Part shown: piece by piece, positions 26,571 to 35,717 of the stretch
Numbering within the stretch: the stretch's first letter is position 1
Layout: each line of letters opens with the position of its first letter
Source: Sordaria brevicollis
Lineage: Eukaryota > Ascomycota > Sordariomycetes > Sordariales > Sordariaceae
Length of the DNA: 64,000 bases
NCBI GenBank assembly: GCA_033439795.1
Contig: JAUTDP010000015.1
Coordinates: 124,001 to 188,000 of the forward strand
Direction: 5' to 3'
Translations under genes and position numbers: made by a program
Notes under the pieces: generated by a model
The model's input: only the letters and a program-made list of their open reading frames with translations
What the model was told of the DNA's origin: nothing
Database searches by the model: none

Positions 26571-26911
26571 ATAGGAAATAGGATAATTAACGTAAATAGT
26601 ATAATAAAAATTTATTATTTTACAATTATAGAGAATAATAAGCGTTAAATATAGTGTGAAATAATATATATAAAATTTAGCAAGCGAATAATTATTATAT
26701 ATTTTAATAGGGACGGGAATTAAAAGCCTATTTATTAATAGGAAAAGAAATATTATCGCCGGCGAAAAATTTACGTAGTAAGATGAATTAGGGGTGGTTT
26801 ATACTAAAAATAAAATATTTAAGGGCCGGTAGTCTAATTTTAAATATTTTAATATAATATTAATTAAGAAGTAATTACGTTAAACCGCGAATTAAAGTTA
26901 CGAGGAGTTTA

Positions 26912-27310
26912 GAGAATCCGAATATCGAAATTAGAAAAAGAGCCTTTTTAATATTTTTATTAAATTAGGAATTCTTCGTTTAATAAGGATAGGTAATTAA
27001 ATTAAGAGGATTTAAAATAGCCGGTAAATTTTTTATTAAAATTATAGAGAATCCGATATATTAAAAGGAGAGCCATTTTAATATTTCCTATTAAATTAAG
27101 GATTTTCCATCTAATAAAAATAAAATAATTAAATTGGGAGAATTTAAATTAGTTAGCAAATTCTTTATTAAAATTATAGAAAATCTAATATATTAAGAAG
27201 AGAGCCGTTTTAGTATTTCCTATTAGATTAAGGATTTTCCGTTTAATAAGGACGAAATAATTAAATTAGGAAGATTTAAAATTAGTTAGTAAATTCTTTT
27301 TTAATATTTA
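26912..27310 (+). repeat. Three imperfect 132-135-bp tandem repeats in C 3' region
   Basis: Units start at GAGAATCCG (26912), GAGAATCCG (27047) and GAAAATCTA (27179) and share AGAGCC.TTTT, CCTATTA.ATTA and GTTTAATAA blocks. The periods differ slightly (135 and 132 bp). Differences between units are mostly transitions. Located downstream of the chromodomain, outside recognised coding sequence. Confidence 0.75.
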
Positions 27311-28263
27311 TTTATAAATAACGTTAGGGGTTGCCGGCCTTAAGGTAATTACGGCGGTTTAGGCTATAAAAAAGTTTGTAGCCGATTAATAAATACGGAT
27401 ATTAATAGGATTTTTTAAATTAGGGAAATACGGTGAATTACCAGCTATATAGAATAAATAATCGTCGGTCGACGATATAATTTAAAATATTTCCAGCTTT
27501 TAAAAATAATTAATATATATTAGGGCCTTATTAACCTAATTAATTAATTAAAGTTAATAAGTCCTTTTTTATATTTTAGGGATTATAGGGGTTTAATTTT
27601 AGGAAGAGGAAAGGTAATTCGGGTTAAACTTTAGAACTAATTCCGGATAAAATTTTAATTTTAATTCGGAATAGAATTTCTATCCTATTTCGGAGCTCTT
27701 TCGAAATTTTTAATTATTTAGGGTAAAATATTTCCTATTTAAAGAAAAAATACAAAGGAAAAGAATATTAAAATAATAAATAAAGCGTATAATATATAGA
27801 AGTTAAACCGTTTCGAAATCGGCTTCCAGGAATTTAATAATAATTTTAGGGGGCGAATATTAACCGTAGAGCCGATTAATTATTATAATACTATAGCCGG
27901 TAAATATAAAAATATTAATATAATATAAATAACTAAAATAAGCGGGGACTATTATTTCGTCTAATACGTCAATATAAGTATTACCGGTCGGTTTTTAAGT
28001 TTTTTAGTAAGATTATTTAGCGCGGAAGCGTTACTTTTACGGGTATTACGGTAGTTATTATATAATAGTACGGTTTAGGGATTAAATTAGCCGGGGGGGG
28101 GAGTAATATTAATATATAAAATAGGAATAGATAATTAAATAGTATAATAGAACCGAAGCGTAGTATAATATACAAATAGAAAATAGGGTTTTTTAGAATA
28201 GGAAATAAAATTTTCTATAAATTATAATAATTAATATTAAAATTATAAAGGATTATAGCTTTT
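27311..28263. other. 3' untranslated part of element C
   Basis: RIP-mutated sequence between the tandem repeats and the purine tract of C. It contains GC-tinted patches (around 27320-27480 and 27780-28090) but I see no protein motif or structured RNA signature on either strand. Confidence 0.5.
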
Positions 28264-28278
28264 AAGGGGGGGGATAAT

Positions 28279-28564
28279 TATAAGGGTATTATTAGGAAGG
28301 CTTAGGGGGATTTATATAATTAGAGTATAATAGTTTAGGATAATAGATAAGATAGCGGATAAAATAAAGATAGTAGGATATAATATAGAGGAAAGGATTT
28401 CGGAATTTGGGCGCCGACCGTTCCGGACCTATAGGGAAACGTATAAATATAAAAGAGGATAGCTCTTAACTAAAAACTTGTATTTGGCCAGGCTAAAGTC
28501 TTTCTCCTAGAATAGACTTACTTTATGCGACTTGCTCTTACCCTCTCGTACCTGTGACTTTATA
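28279..28564 (+). repeat. 3' LTR of element C
   Basis: 286 bp, preceded by a purine tract (28264-28274). The inner left half is mutated; the outer right half keeps C and G (for example CTCTCGTACCTGTGAC). It ends TTTATA before ATTAA. Confidence 0.92.
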
Positions 28565-28569
28565 ATTAA

Positions 28570-29056
28570 ACCGAATTTAATAAGACTTTAATAGGGTAAT
28601 AAATTTAAAAATAGCGACTTTAATAGCGCCCTTACTATAACGAAAGGCGGGAGTAGGAATAAACGGTAAAGTAAGCGAATTAATAATTTCCTATAAAGTT
28701 AAAAATTTGCAGAAAAATTCGAATTAGGTAATAATAATAGGGGTATTTATTTTAACGGCGATTAATTAATAATTAATTAATACGTTTATAAAAAGATTAA
28801 TAAAAAGAATAATAATAATAATAATAAAAATAATAAAAGTATTAAAAATACATTCGGTACGCGTTAATAAGGGTGTACGCCTATATTAATACTTACGGTC
28901 TTAGTTATTTAATAGGTTAAAGGAAGGAAGAGGAGAGGGAAAGAGAAAAGGAAAGAGGCGCGGGGTATATATTGGAAGTACGCGCGGTAATAACCTATTA
29001 TTTAATATTTAGGGTCTACGTAATTATATACTTATTTATATATAATATTTCTAATT
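28570..29056. other. 3' untranslated part of element A
   Basis: Continuation of A after insertion C. AT-rich with an AATAAT/AAAATAAT run near 28800-28840 and a purine-rich patch near 28915-28960. No coding feature seen; it ends at the purine tract (29057-29073) of A. Confidence 0.6.
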
Positions 29057-29077
29057 AGGGGAGAAGGGGGAGGCTAA

Positions 29078-29317
29078 TATTATAGGGTTAATGCCCGTAA
29101 CTAAATTTGATTAGTACTGCCAGTTATACCGCTAGTCGGGCCGCCAATCGCGGTCCTTGCCGCTATGGTAAGCGGAGTGGCCTATACCCCAATCTTTAAA
29201 AGGATAGCTGGCTAGTGCCGCCCAGAAGGCGCCTCCCTTCCTCCCTTTTCCTCTTCGTAGAACCTTATCGATTCGTTAAGACCCAGCATCTGTGCTAATT
29301 GTGCTGTGCCCCTTATA
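29078..29317 (+). repeat. 3' LTR of element A
   Basis: 240 bp, starts TATTATAGGG (RIP form of TGTCATGGGG) after the purine tract. The inner left half is mutated, the outer right half is not, the mirror of the copy at 1351-1590. It ends CCCCTTATA before ATATT. Confidence 0.9.
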
Positions 29318-29322
29318 ATATT

Positions 29323-30560
29323 AAAATTCCTCGTCGTTAACGAAGGAGGCTAGGGTATTAATAAAATCGTAATCGATTTTAATATTATCGATTTCCTTAC
29401 CCTTACTTTTATTAATAAAATTAATAGAATAGGTAGGAATAGGTTTCTATTTATTTAAGCGCTTATTTCCTCCGTTATAGTAATCCTTAGTAAAATATCC
29501 TAATTTATTATATTTAAAATATTTTTTATCTTTATTAGGGTTATTATTCTTATATTTATCAATTACGTCGATATTTATAAGGCCCGGATAAATGCCGTAC
29601 GCGGTGTTACGTATCTTAGGGTTATTATTATTATTTTAATAGTAGCGGTAACCGATATTAATTTTAAGACGGTTATTTCTATATCCTTTTTCGCGTTTAT
29701 ATTCGAATAATCGATTATTAATAATAATTACGTTATTAATATATTCGTTAAGGCTTTTAAATTTGCAATCGACTTTAATAAATTTATTCTTAACGTTATT
29801 TTTAAATTTATAATAAAATTAGTATTTAAATCCTTTTTTATTCTAATTAATATAGAAAGCGAATTATCTAAATTCGGTAGCGTAAATAAAAGCGGACTTA
29901 ATTTAGTAGAATTTACTAAATTTAATTTCGGTTTAGCGGACTTTATCGGCTAATCCGAAAATTTAATCGATAATTATTTCGAAATAAACGAAATTAATAA
30001 AAATTTAAACGGTCTTTCGATATATATTAATAGGAATATTATTAAGGAAATTAATTTAAATAAATTAAAATTATTCGAGAAATTTATTAGTAAGAAAGGA
30101 AGCGGTATAGAGGATTTATTAGGTAAAGTCGGTAATTCCGGAAACCCGGAAGTTAAAACGAATTTGGGTTAAAAAACTTTAGAAGTCTTTACGTTTAGTA
30201 CCGTCGAATTTAGGGGGAGGGTTGAATTTAATTTTCGCGTATAGGGTAGTAATAATAATCGTTTATTCTACTTCGGTATTAATATAAATAGAATTAATAG
30301 CGACGAACTTTAAATTAAATTTATTAATAATTTTATAAAATTTAATTAAAGTAATAACTTCGGTAATTATAGGGATATTATTAACGCTTTTATTACAGCG
30401 ATAAAATTTAGTAGCGCTAACTTTATAATTATTATTATTTTTAATATTAATTATAAATTCGGCGCTAATATTAAGGCCTCTAATAGCGGTATCCGGGAGA
30501 TTAATTCTAGCGAATCCTCCGGCGGGATATTTAATAGGATTTTTAAATATAATAATAATA
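29323..30560 (-). pseudogene. gag-like remnant of retroelement E with zinc knuckle
   Basis: On the minus strand at about 29455-29525 a frame reads KKYFKYNKLGYFTKDYYN, a CX2CX4HX4C knuckle with all three Cys and the His changed to Tyr by RIP. Downstream (lower coordinates) an acidic Asn/Asp-rich segment continues across the element A insertion into 1350-1200. Upstream (30000-30500) the frame is Asn/Asp/Ile-rich and broken. This would be the nucleic-acid-binding protein of a retroelement running right to left. Whether it is an LTR element or a LINE cannot be told from what is here. Confidence 0.65.
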
Positions 30561-30938
30561 TTAAGTTAACGGTAGGTTGAGGAAATTTGAAAGGCTTAGA
30601 AACTTTGGGTATAGTAGTAAATCCTAGAATACTAGTATATAAATTAATAAATAAGTAACGTATAACGAATTATTATAAGTATAGGAGTATATTGCTGGGA
30701 TAGAATAATAGAATAACGGTAGTAGTAGTTAAAAGGTATTAATCGATTATAGAAGCTATTGCTTGCTGAAGAGCCTAGTATTTAGGAAGCCTGGGGAGGC
30801 TTCCTTATATACTAATCTTTTAGACCGGTGGCCGCCGCGCCGCTGGAGCGGCCATGCGGCCGTTAAGAAGGGCGCCGCCCGGCGCCGCCATACGGCGCCT
30901 GCGGCTCTGCTTCTGATTGGTCAGCTAACTACTGTACA
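30561..30938 (-). repeat. Probable terminal repeat (5' LTR) of element E and edge of the RIP compartment
   Basis: The RIP signal fades here and a GC-rich non-mutated stretch (30830-30910) follows, as at the outer edges of the other elements. Read on the minus strand it would start TGTACAGTAG at 30938, with a CCAAT motif near 30920 and a TATATAAGG motif near 30810, a plausible LTR promoter. A perfect 9-bp stem hairpin lies at 30784-30805. I could not fix the inner end of the LTR and the other LTR is outside the window, so the call is tentative. Confidence 0.4.
30784..30805. repeat. Perfect hairpin
   Basis: AGGAAGCCT, loop GGGG, AGGCTTCCT: a 9-bp perfect inverted repeat beside a TATATAAGG motif on the minus strand. 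It lies in the candidate terminal repeat of element E and could affect the leader RNA of that element. Confidence 0.7.
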
Positions 30939-31227
30939 TGATTGGATCGTAATACCTCGAACATTGAAACCATTTTCTCTTCTTTTCCTTTCTTGGACTC
31001 TGTGACAAAGACACTCATCGATGAAACAGTATTTCCTTTTACAAAACGTTTATTTCACTACGGATTGTGCTTAACAGCGTAGTATAGGGCGCGACTCATG
31101 TTTTTCCTTGTCCAGGATTGCTACCCAACTTGTCGTCCGTCCCCAACTTCAACATATCCACGAACGCCCACCTCCTTTTCAACCGCACACCCCGGGCGAG
31201 ACACTAAAAAACAACCCCTTCAGCAGC

Positions 31228-31974
31228 TTACGGTGTCGCGGTAACATTCTTCACCGGCCACTGATGATTCTTATCTCCATTGATACACTGCCACAGTACA
31301 ATCTTGGTGTTATCCCTCACCGACCCGGTGTAGAGGTCGACGCAGAGTTCTGTTTGTGTTGGTTGTCAGATGCCCGTTGACCTGAGAAAAAGATGGAGAA
31401 GTGGGTAGAAAACAGTCCTCAACGTACTGGTCCCAGATGCCTGATCCAAAACAAGATATGAGCCCTCCGTCTGATAGACCCAGTTCTGGGAAGCCTTGGT
31501 GGCGGCGCATTCTTGGATGGTCAAGGGCGAGCCGTTGGAGCGACCTGTTATCACCGCGTTAGCATCCTTTTCTCCTCAACCAACCCACATTTTTTATTGT
31601 TTCCATCCCGCTGCCCCCTCCTTTCATCCCCCCAATGCCTGCCCCTGATGTTACCCCTCGCACTGCTTCCACCAGAGTTGAAGACCAAACATACCACTCC
31701 CAGCATCCAAACACCACCCCGTCCCCGCCAACTGCACCTTCGTATTCCCGTCTTTGATCCACCACTGCTGCTCCGGCTTCGGGTTGGTAGCGGACGCAAC
31801 GGTGTACAGGATGATTCCGGACCCGGCTTTAAGGGGTGTCTGCGCTTGCACGGCGAACTTGGCGTTCCAGATGGTGTTGATGATTACTTGGCGGTAGCCT
31901 TCGGGGAGTGTGGTTTGGGAGAGTGCGGTGGCCGCGAGGAAGAGGGGGAGGAGGAGGAGGGGTGGGAGGTGCAT
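31228..31974 (-). CDS. Small secreted ricin-B-fold (beta-trefoil) lectin-like protein
   Basis: Three exons: 31974-31695, 31544-31428, 31349-31228 (172 residues). Donors are GTATGT and GTACGT; a GCTAAC branch point lies before the first acceptor. Residues 1-19 form a typical signal peptide (Leu/Ala core, ending ALS-Q). The mature part is a single beta-trefoil: QQW at 69-71, CLDAGS...NGSPLTIQEC at 88-106, QNW at 113-115, LCVDL at 134-138, IVLWQC at 149-154 and HQW at 161-163. Such folds bind sugars, often galactose or chitin-derived; the ligand is unknown here. No catalytic domain is attached, so it is not a toxin or glycosidase by itself. It lies first after the AT-rich compartment. A plus-strand frame at 31513-32028 is its antisense shadow. 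The intron model is from splice signals and frame only. Confidence 0.85.
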
Positions 31975-32063
31975 TGTGAGAGATGGGTTGTGGTTTTCGG
32001 GATTGTGGTGAGAAAACGGGAGAAATGAAAAAGGGCCTGAGTGAAAGGATGGGGTGGACTTGG

Positions 32064-32070
32064 CTTATAT
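32064..32070 (-). promoter_or_regulatory. TATA-like box of the lectin gene
   Basis: ATATAAG on the minus strand, about 90 bp before the start codon at 31974. Position and sequence fit a core promoter; not otherwise tested. Confidence 0.4.
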
Positions 32071-33054
32071 CCTTTCCTGTCACGGCTGGTTGTATCCTCA
32101 TCTTCGTAACCCATCTGTCTTGCCATGTGTTGACCGAGTGCTAGTTCCATTGCACATCCATATTGACATTGCGCTTGCAATTTGAGGTTTGCGGCAAATC
32201 TACAAGACCACGGATGATTGGCCAAAAAGCAATTCCACGAAACGGCTGATCTGTCTCGCGGCAAAGTATCATGGCTATGGGAGAGACACTGATGATAGAT
32301 TGAATGCGGAGAATCCTAGTCCGATCATCGTGGAAATGAGCCGTCTACATTCCGCCCAGTATGATGCACGTCCATCCGGAATCCAGATTTTACCCCAGAT
32401 TATTGTTTCGGGACGGTAGAAAAAGCTTGATCGGACTACACCTGCCCCTGCCCCTGGATGGAATGCTCGGCAGTTGCGACTGCCCCCATCACAAATCACC
32501 ACCGTGAATACGGGTTCCAAGCATGACATTGACGCATGTGTGTGGAGGGCCATGACGGGAACAAACAGGAGGAGGTCAGGGCTTTTGTGAGAACTGATGA
32601 AACGGTTATAGACTTACTAAGAAGCTTTCTCCTTCAGCATCTTTTGCTTTTGCATTATCAGGCTTGCAAAGGCTGAACCACAGATCTGCACAAGCAAGCC
32701 AAATCCCCCTCTCTAGAAATCACATTCTTCCTTGTTGTTTTCTTGATGGTAGTCTTTCGTCAACAGTCACTGACAGGGCATACTTAGCTGTTAGGCTGAA
32801 TCCTGATGCCAAGTTGAAGGCGTCAAATTTTGAACAGCGGAATGCTGCACGGTATCGGGTTCTGGCGTCGCCGAGGAACCATCCGGCTATGATACGTGCT
32901 GAGCTAGGCAAGGGGGCGAATGTGGATGGGTGAGGCTGAGCGACACAGTTTTCCCTTTGGATCATGTGTCCTGTGGCGCTGATGGTTGTGGCTTGGCAGA
33001 GGAAGAGCAATATCCAACCTTACCGTCGTCAGGCTATGTGGTTTAGTAGCTGAG
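32071..33054. other. Divergent intergenic region
   Basis: About 1 kb between the minus-strand lectin and the plus-strand membrane protein gene, so it should hold both promoters. Several short open frames on both strands overlap one another and show no motif; I do not call genes here. Confidence 0.6.
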
Positions 33055-34212
33055 ATGAATCTCGTCGTTGCAATATATACCTGGACGTCTTCCCTCGAGG
33101 GCATACTTTCCCAACAACCGAAGGATGCTAGATTTATCCTCCCCATTCTTACCGCTCGCATGTGTCGCATGGAGAGACTTACAAAAAAGATGCCCACCTG
33201 GCTTAGCAAGGCAACGACTGCTATCCTGACGGGAATCATGTTCTTCGTCACCCTCCCATACGGAAGCCTCATGATCTACAACACCGTTCGAACGGCGCAA
33301 AGTATTGAAGAACTTGCTGGCTTGGACCTGGAAGTCCCGGAGCATCGAACATGGCTTTTGGACGCTATTTCCGTCTGGCATGCCACAAAAAGAGAGGAGC
33401 TGTCCTTTGTAGCGATTGCGGTAAGCCACGCTGGCCTAGTCGCTCATCTTCCATCCGGAAGTTACGCGAACTTTGCTGACCGAAGATACGAACGGACACA
33501 GTCCGCTGCAATGACAGCCATCATCACGGCATCTTTTTCCTGGAAGAATGTCGAGACTTCGCACTGGGCCGGCGCTGCTTTCTGGTATGCAGCGCTTCCG
33601 CTGTGTCTCTTGGGAATCTTTCTTTCTTCCCAGCAAATATCACTGCTCTCGATTATCCAGAGTAGGGAGTCAGATGTTCAGGGTGGTGAGCGGCAATTGA
33701 TACAGCGACACCTGATGCAGATTCTGGCGCGAAAGAACCCAAATCTCCACAGCCCTTCTGCGGCGCATGTCGAAGCACAAGCTGGCCACACGCTGGACCA
33801 CGGAAAGCCAAGCGATCAAGCAGTTGTCGTAGTCGAAGTCGCGACTACACCGACAGCCCGAGAGCCCCAGAAGTGGGTACTGAGCCCACGGAAGTTGTTC
33901 GTTTGGCAATGCTCAATTATGGTAGTCGCGTGGTCCGCCGTGTTTTATCTCATGGGTCTGTCCGTCGTCGTGTGCACGCCGCTTTTGGAGAACGATGAAT
34001 GGGAGCCGGATTCGTATGCAGCGGTCGTGTACATAGCGTTTCTATCCATGTCGGCGTGGCTATATTCGTTTTGTTCCTATGGGGCGTATCGGTATATCCA
34101 TGACGGCGACAATGCGAACCGAACGTTTGTCGAGGAGGTGGGACGACGCGTTAGAATCTTTCAGGAGGGGCGGGATCCTTTCAAGAGGAGGAGGGCAGCA
34201 ATTGGGAAGTGA
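33055..34212 (+). CDS. Multi-pass membrane protein of unknown function
   Basis: 385 residues from the first in-frame ATG (33055). ATGs at 33160, 33169 and 33190 are alternatives, because the first hydrophobic segment begins after them. Four clear membrane segments: about residues 52-76, 176-200, 286-312 and 320-348, plus a weaker one near 110-130. The stretch between segments two and three (about 205-280) is hydrophilic with Gln/Pro/Ala-rich sequence and probably cytosolic. The C-terminus is Arg/Lys-rich. I see no transporter or enzyme signature. An upstream exon cannot be excluded since the frame is open to 32986. Third-position GC bias and length support a real gene. Neighbours give no pathway hint. 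Confidence 0.7.
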   Translation: MNLVVAIYTWTSSLEGILSQQPKDARFILPILTARMCRMERLTKKMPTWLSKATTAILTGIMFFVTLPYGSLMIYNTVRTAQSIEELAGLDLEVPEHRTWLLDAISVWHATKREELSFVAIAVSHAGLVAHLPSGSYANFADRRYERTQSAAMTAIITASFSWKNVETSHWAGAAFWYAALPLCLLGIFLSSQQISLLSIIQSRESDVQGGERQLIQRHLMQILARKNPNLHSPSAAHVEAQAGHTLDHGKPSDQAVVVVEVATTPTAREPQKWVLSPRKLFVWQCSIMVVAWSAVFYLMGLSVVVCTPLLENDEWEPDSYAAVVYIAFLSMSAWLYSFCSYGAYRYIHDGDNANRTFVEEVGRRVRIFQEGRDPFKRRRAAIGK

Positions 34213-35717
34213 TGTTCGTATGGGAGTGCCCGATTATAATGCGGACTGACGGGAACAGTGTTGGATGAGCTAGGCGGCGCGTGAAGATAGTTTCGGATGG
34301 GAAGGATGCCACACTGTCGTGTCCAGGGCATATGGAGCGATGTGATCTCGGAGGGATTGTTAAACCCGAGTCGATGAGAGAAAGAAGACAGAAGTGGTGT
34401 CATGCTGGACGCATTGCAATCATGGCGAGCTCGACCTCAGCCAATTGTCAAGAAGAATACAGGAACATGTTGTCGAAGAGGGAAAGAAATGGAAGTGGTG
34501 GTTGTAAGTGGAGGACCAGTATCTCCACTCGTGGTCCCCGCAAGTGGGGCAATCCAGGAACGAGTGGGTCGTCCTGCCACTTTGAACCAATCATTACTCA
34601 TCTATGACTACAGCGACGGAGTCCCTGAAGCTCTAGAATCGTCGTCATCTTCTTTTTACCAAAAACAACTTCATCCGAAAACCACGACGCGCAAAGAGAC
34701 AGGATGAACCACCCATCATCACCTCCAGTCTTACACAACACCAACTTGATGCGATCAAGATGATACACGATTATCCTAGATATTCCCGTATTTGGGAACC
34801 GACGTACTGCCTGGCGCCAATCCGACACCGGCACACCCTGCCGTGCAGCTGAAGACTGAAGAGCGCCTCGAATTACAAAGAGACGTGTCACGATGCAATT
34901 GCCATGGGCTGATACCGAGCGCATCATGTGGCTGAGAGGCTCAAATATATGCGACAAGTTGAATATCCTCCAATAACCGTAAACGGCTCTGGCGACAACA
35001 GGCAGCGAAACACAACCGCGTGGGTTGCCGAGTTTCTCTCCCGCCAACCTCACAGTCTGTACGGCGGCACAATGGCAGCGGCGCAAGACAGGCGAAGCAA
35101 AAGGACATTGGGCGGTACGCTCTTCCCGAGAGTCTACCCGTATGAGACCCTGAGGCTGCTTCCAGCTTTGTGGTGAAAGCTATCGAATGGCACAGCATAC
35201 CAGGGGGCACAAGGTCGCTTATGGAACAAAGGTACGTACCTCCGCTTCCCTTCCCGTTCACAACAGCCGATAGGTCATCACCACTTGGGCCTCCAACAAA
35301 GAACACTCGCTCTCCAACCAGCCTCTCGGATCGTGACCAGTGCTACCCTTGGAGCTACCCAATTCGGTTGACTAACAGGACTCTCCTAGCTACCGGTTGT
35401 CTACCCGATCTGCCTTGGACGAGGCACATGCTATTTAAACGTCCATGTCGACGCCCCATTATCCCATTTCGGATATTTGTCGAGACACCAGCACCAACCG
35501 ATGTTTGAACCGAGAAGACAAGACTCCAAAGTGTCCCTCAGGCTGGACACTCCCGCGAAATCATGGACAACATAAAAGGACGTGTCCATTCGTCCACCCA
35601 TACTGTCCTCGGTTTTCTTTCTGGGTTCCTCTTGTCTCATACGAATACGAATTTTGTCAAGCCAACATCGCGTCAAGGTTACCATAGTCCAGCATTCTTC
35701 CTACAACGCCCGCCGCC
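34213..35717. other. Intergenic region upstream of the Clr5-domain gene
   Basis: About 1.5 kb. Open frames on both strands (for example 34598-35086 minus, 34941-35306 minus, 35170-35508 plus) overlap and have no recognisable domain. The 3' part carries a CATAAAAGG motif and pyrimidine-rich sequence typical of a fungal promoter. Confidence 0.55.
35572..35580 (+). promoter_or_regulatory. TATA-like motif before the Clr5-domain gene
   Basis: CATAAAAGG about 140 bp upstream of the start codon at 35718. Plausible core promoter element by position. Confidence 0.3.

Larger units (their letters stand above)
17112..28564 (+). mobile_element. Gypsy (chromovirus-type) LTR retrotransposon C, RIP-dead, nested in A and carrying D
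   Basis: LTRs of 286 bp lie at 17112-17397 and 28279-28564 (TGTAAGGG...TTATA), flanked by ATTAA (17107-17111 and 28565-28569). The purine tract at 28264-28274 precedes the right LTR, giving plus orientation. After removing D and its duplication the element is about 7.8 kb. Gag with a zinc knuckle, reverse transcriptase, integrase and chromodomain are present in Gypsy order but broken by stops. D is inserted between integrase and chromodomain. A block of 132-135-bp tandem repeats lies in the 3' part. Confidence 0.93.
1351..29317 (+). mobile_element. Gypsy (chromovirus-type) LTR retrotransposon A, RIP-dead, carrying nested B and C
   Basis: The ends are 240-bp LTRs at 1351-1590 and 29078-29317, flanked by the 5-bp duplication ATATT (1346-1350 and 29318-29322). 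A 17-nt purine tract at 29057-29073 lies just before the right LTR and sets plus orientation. Without B, C and their duplications the element is about 7.35 kb, normal for a fungal Gypsy element. Domains in order: gag and protease (1591-3427), reverse transcriptase, RNase H, integrase and chromodomain (12592-15840). This order (integrase after RNase H) is that of Ty3/Gypsy. All domains carry stops and RIP-type substitutions. The RIP state of the two LTRs is mirror-image (see findings). Confidence 0.92.
1..30938. other. AT-rich RIP-mutated transposon compartment
   Basis: The whole stretch is strongly AT-rich compared with the roughly half-GC DNA that follows. CpA and TpG are nearly missing, TpA is abundant and CpG is kept, which is the pattern of CpA-to-TpA repeat-induced point mutation on both strands. 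Translated pieces show the expected damage: Gln and Trp codons become stops, His and Cys become Tyr, and Asp of the polymerase box becomes Asn. Non-mutated islands occur only at element termini and at one 529-bp insertion (3748-4276). Such compartments are normally constitutive heterochromatin in these fungi; that last point is family knowledge, not visible here. No intact host gene lies inside it. Confidence 0.93.

Noticed and set aside
26912..27310. CRISPR-like array
   Set aside because: Units of about 133 bp without conserved short repeats and variable spacers, inside a eukaryotic retrotransposon.
29078..29320. LTR end of element A at TAATA (243-bp LTR)
   Set aside because: That boundary gives no target duplication and a mismatch between copies; ending three bases earlier gives 240-bp LTRs and a perfect ATATT duplication.
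1..30938. Horizontally acquired AT-rich island or mitochondrial insert
   Set aside because: AT richness is fully explained by RIP of identifiable nuclear retrotransposons; CpG is retained, and LTR pairs differ by transitions only in the mutated parts.
31228..31974. Lectin intron with donor at GGGTAACA (31657)
   Set aside because: It joins the exons in the wrong frame; the GTATGT donor at 31694 restores a continuous beta-trefoil sequence.
31513..32028. 171-codon plus-strand open frame
   Set aside because: It is antisense to the lectin exons, which have a signal peptide, lectin motifs and consistent splice sites; the plus frame has no domain.
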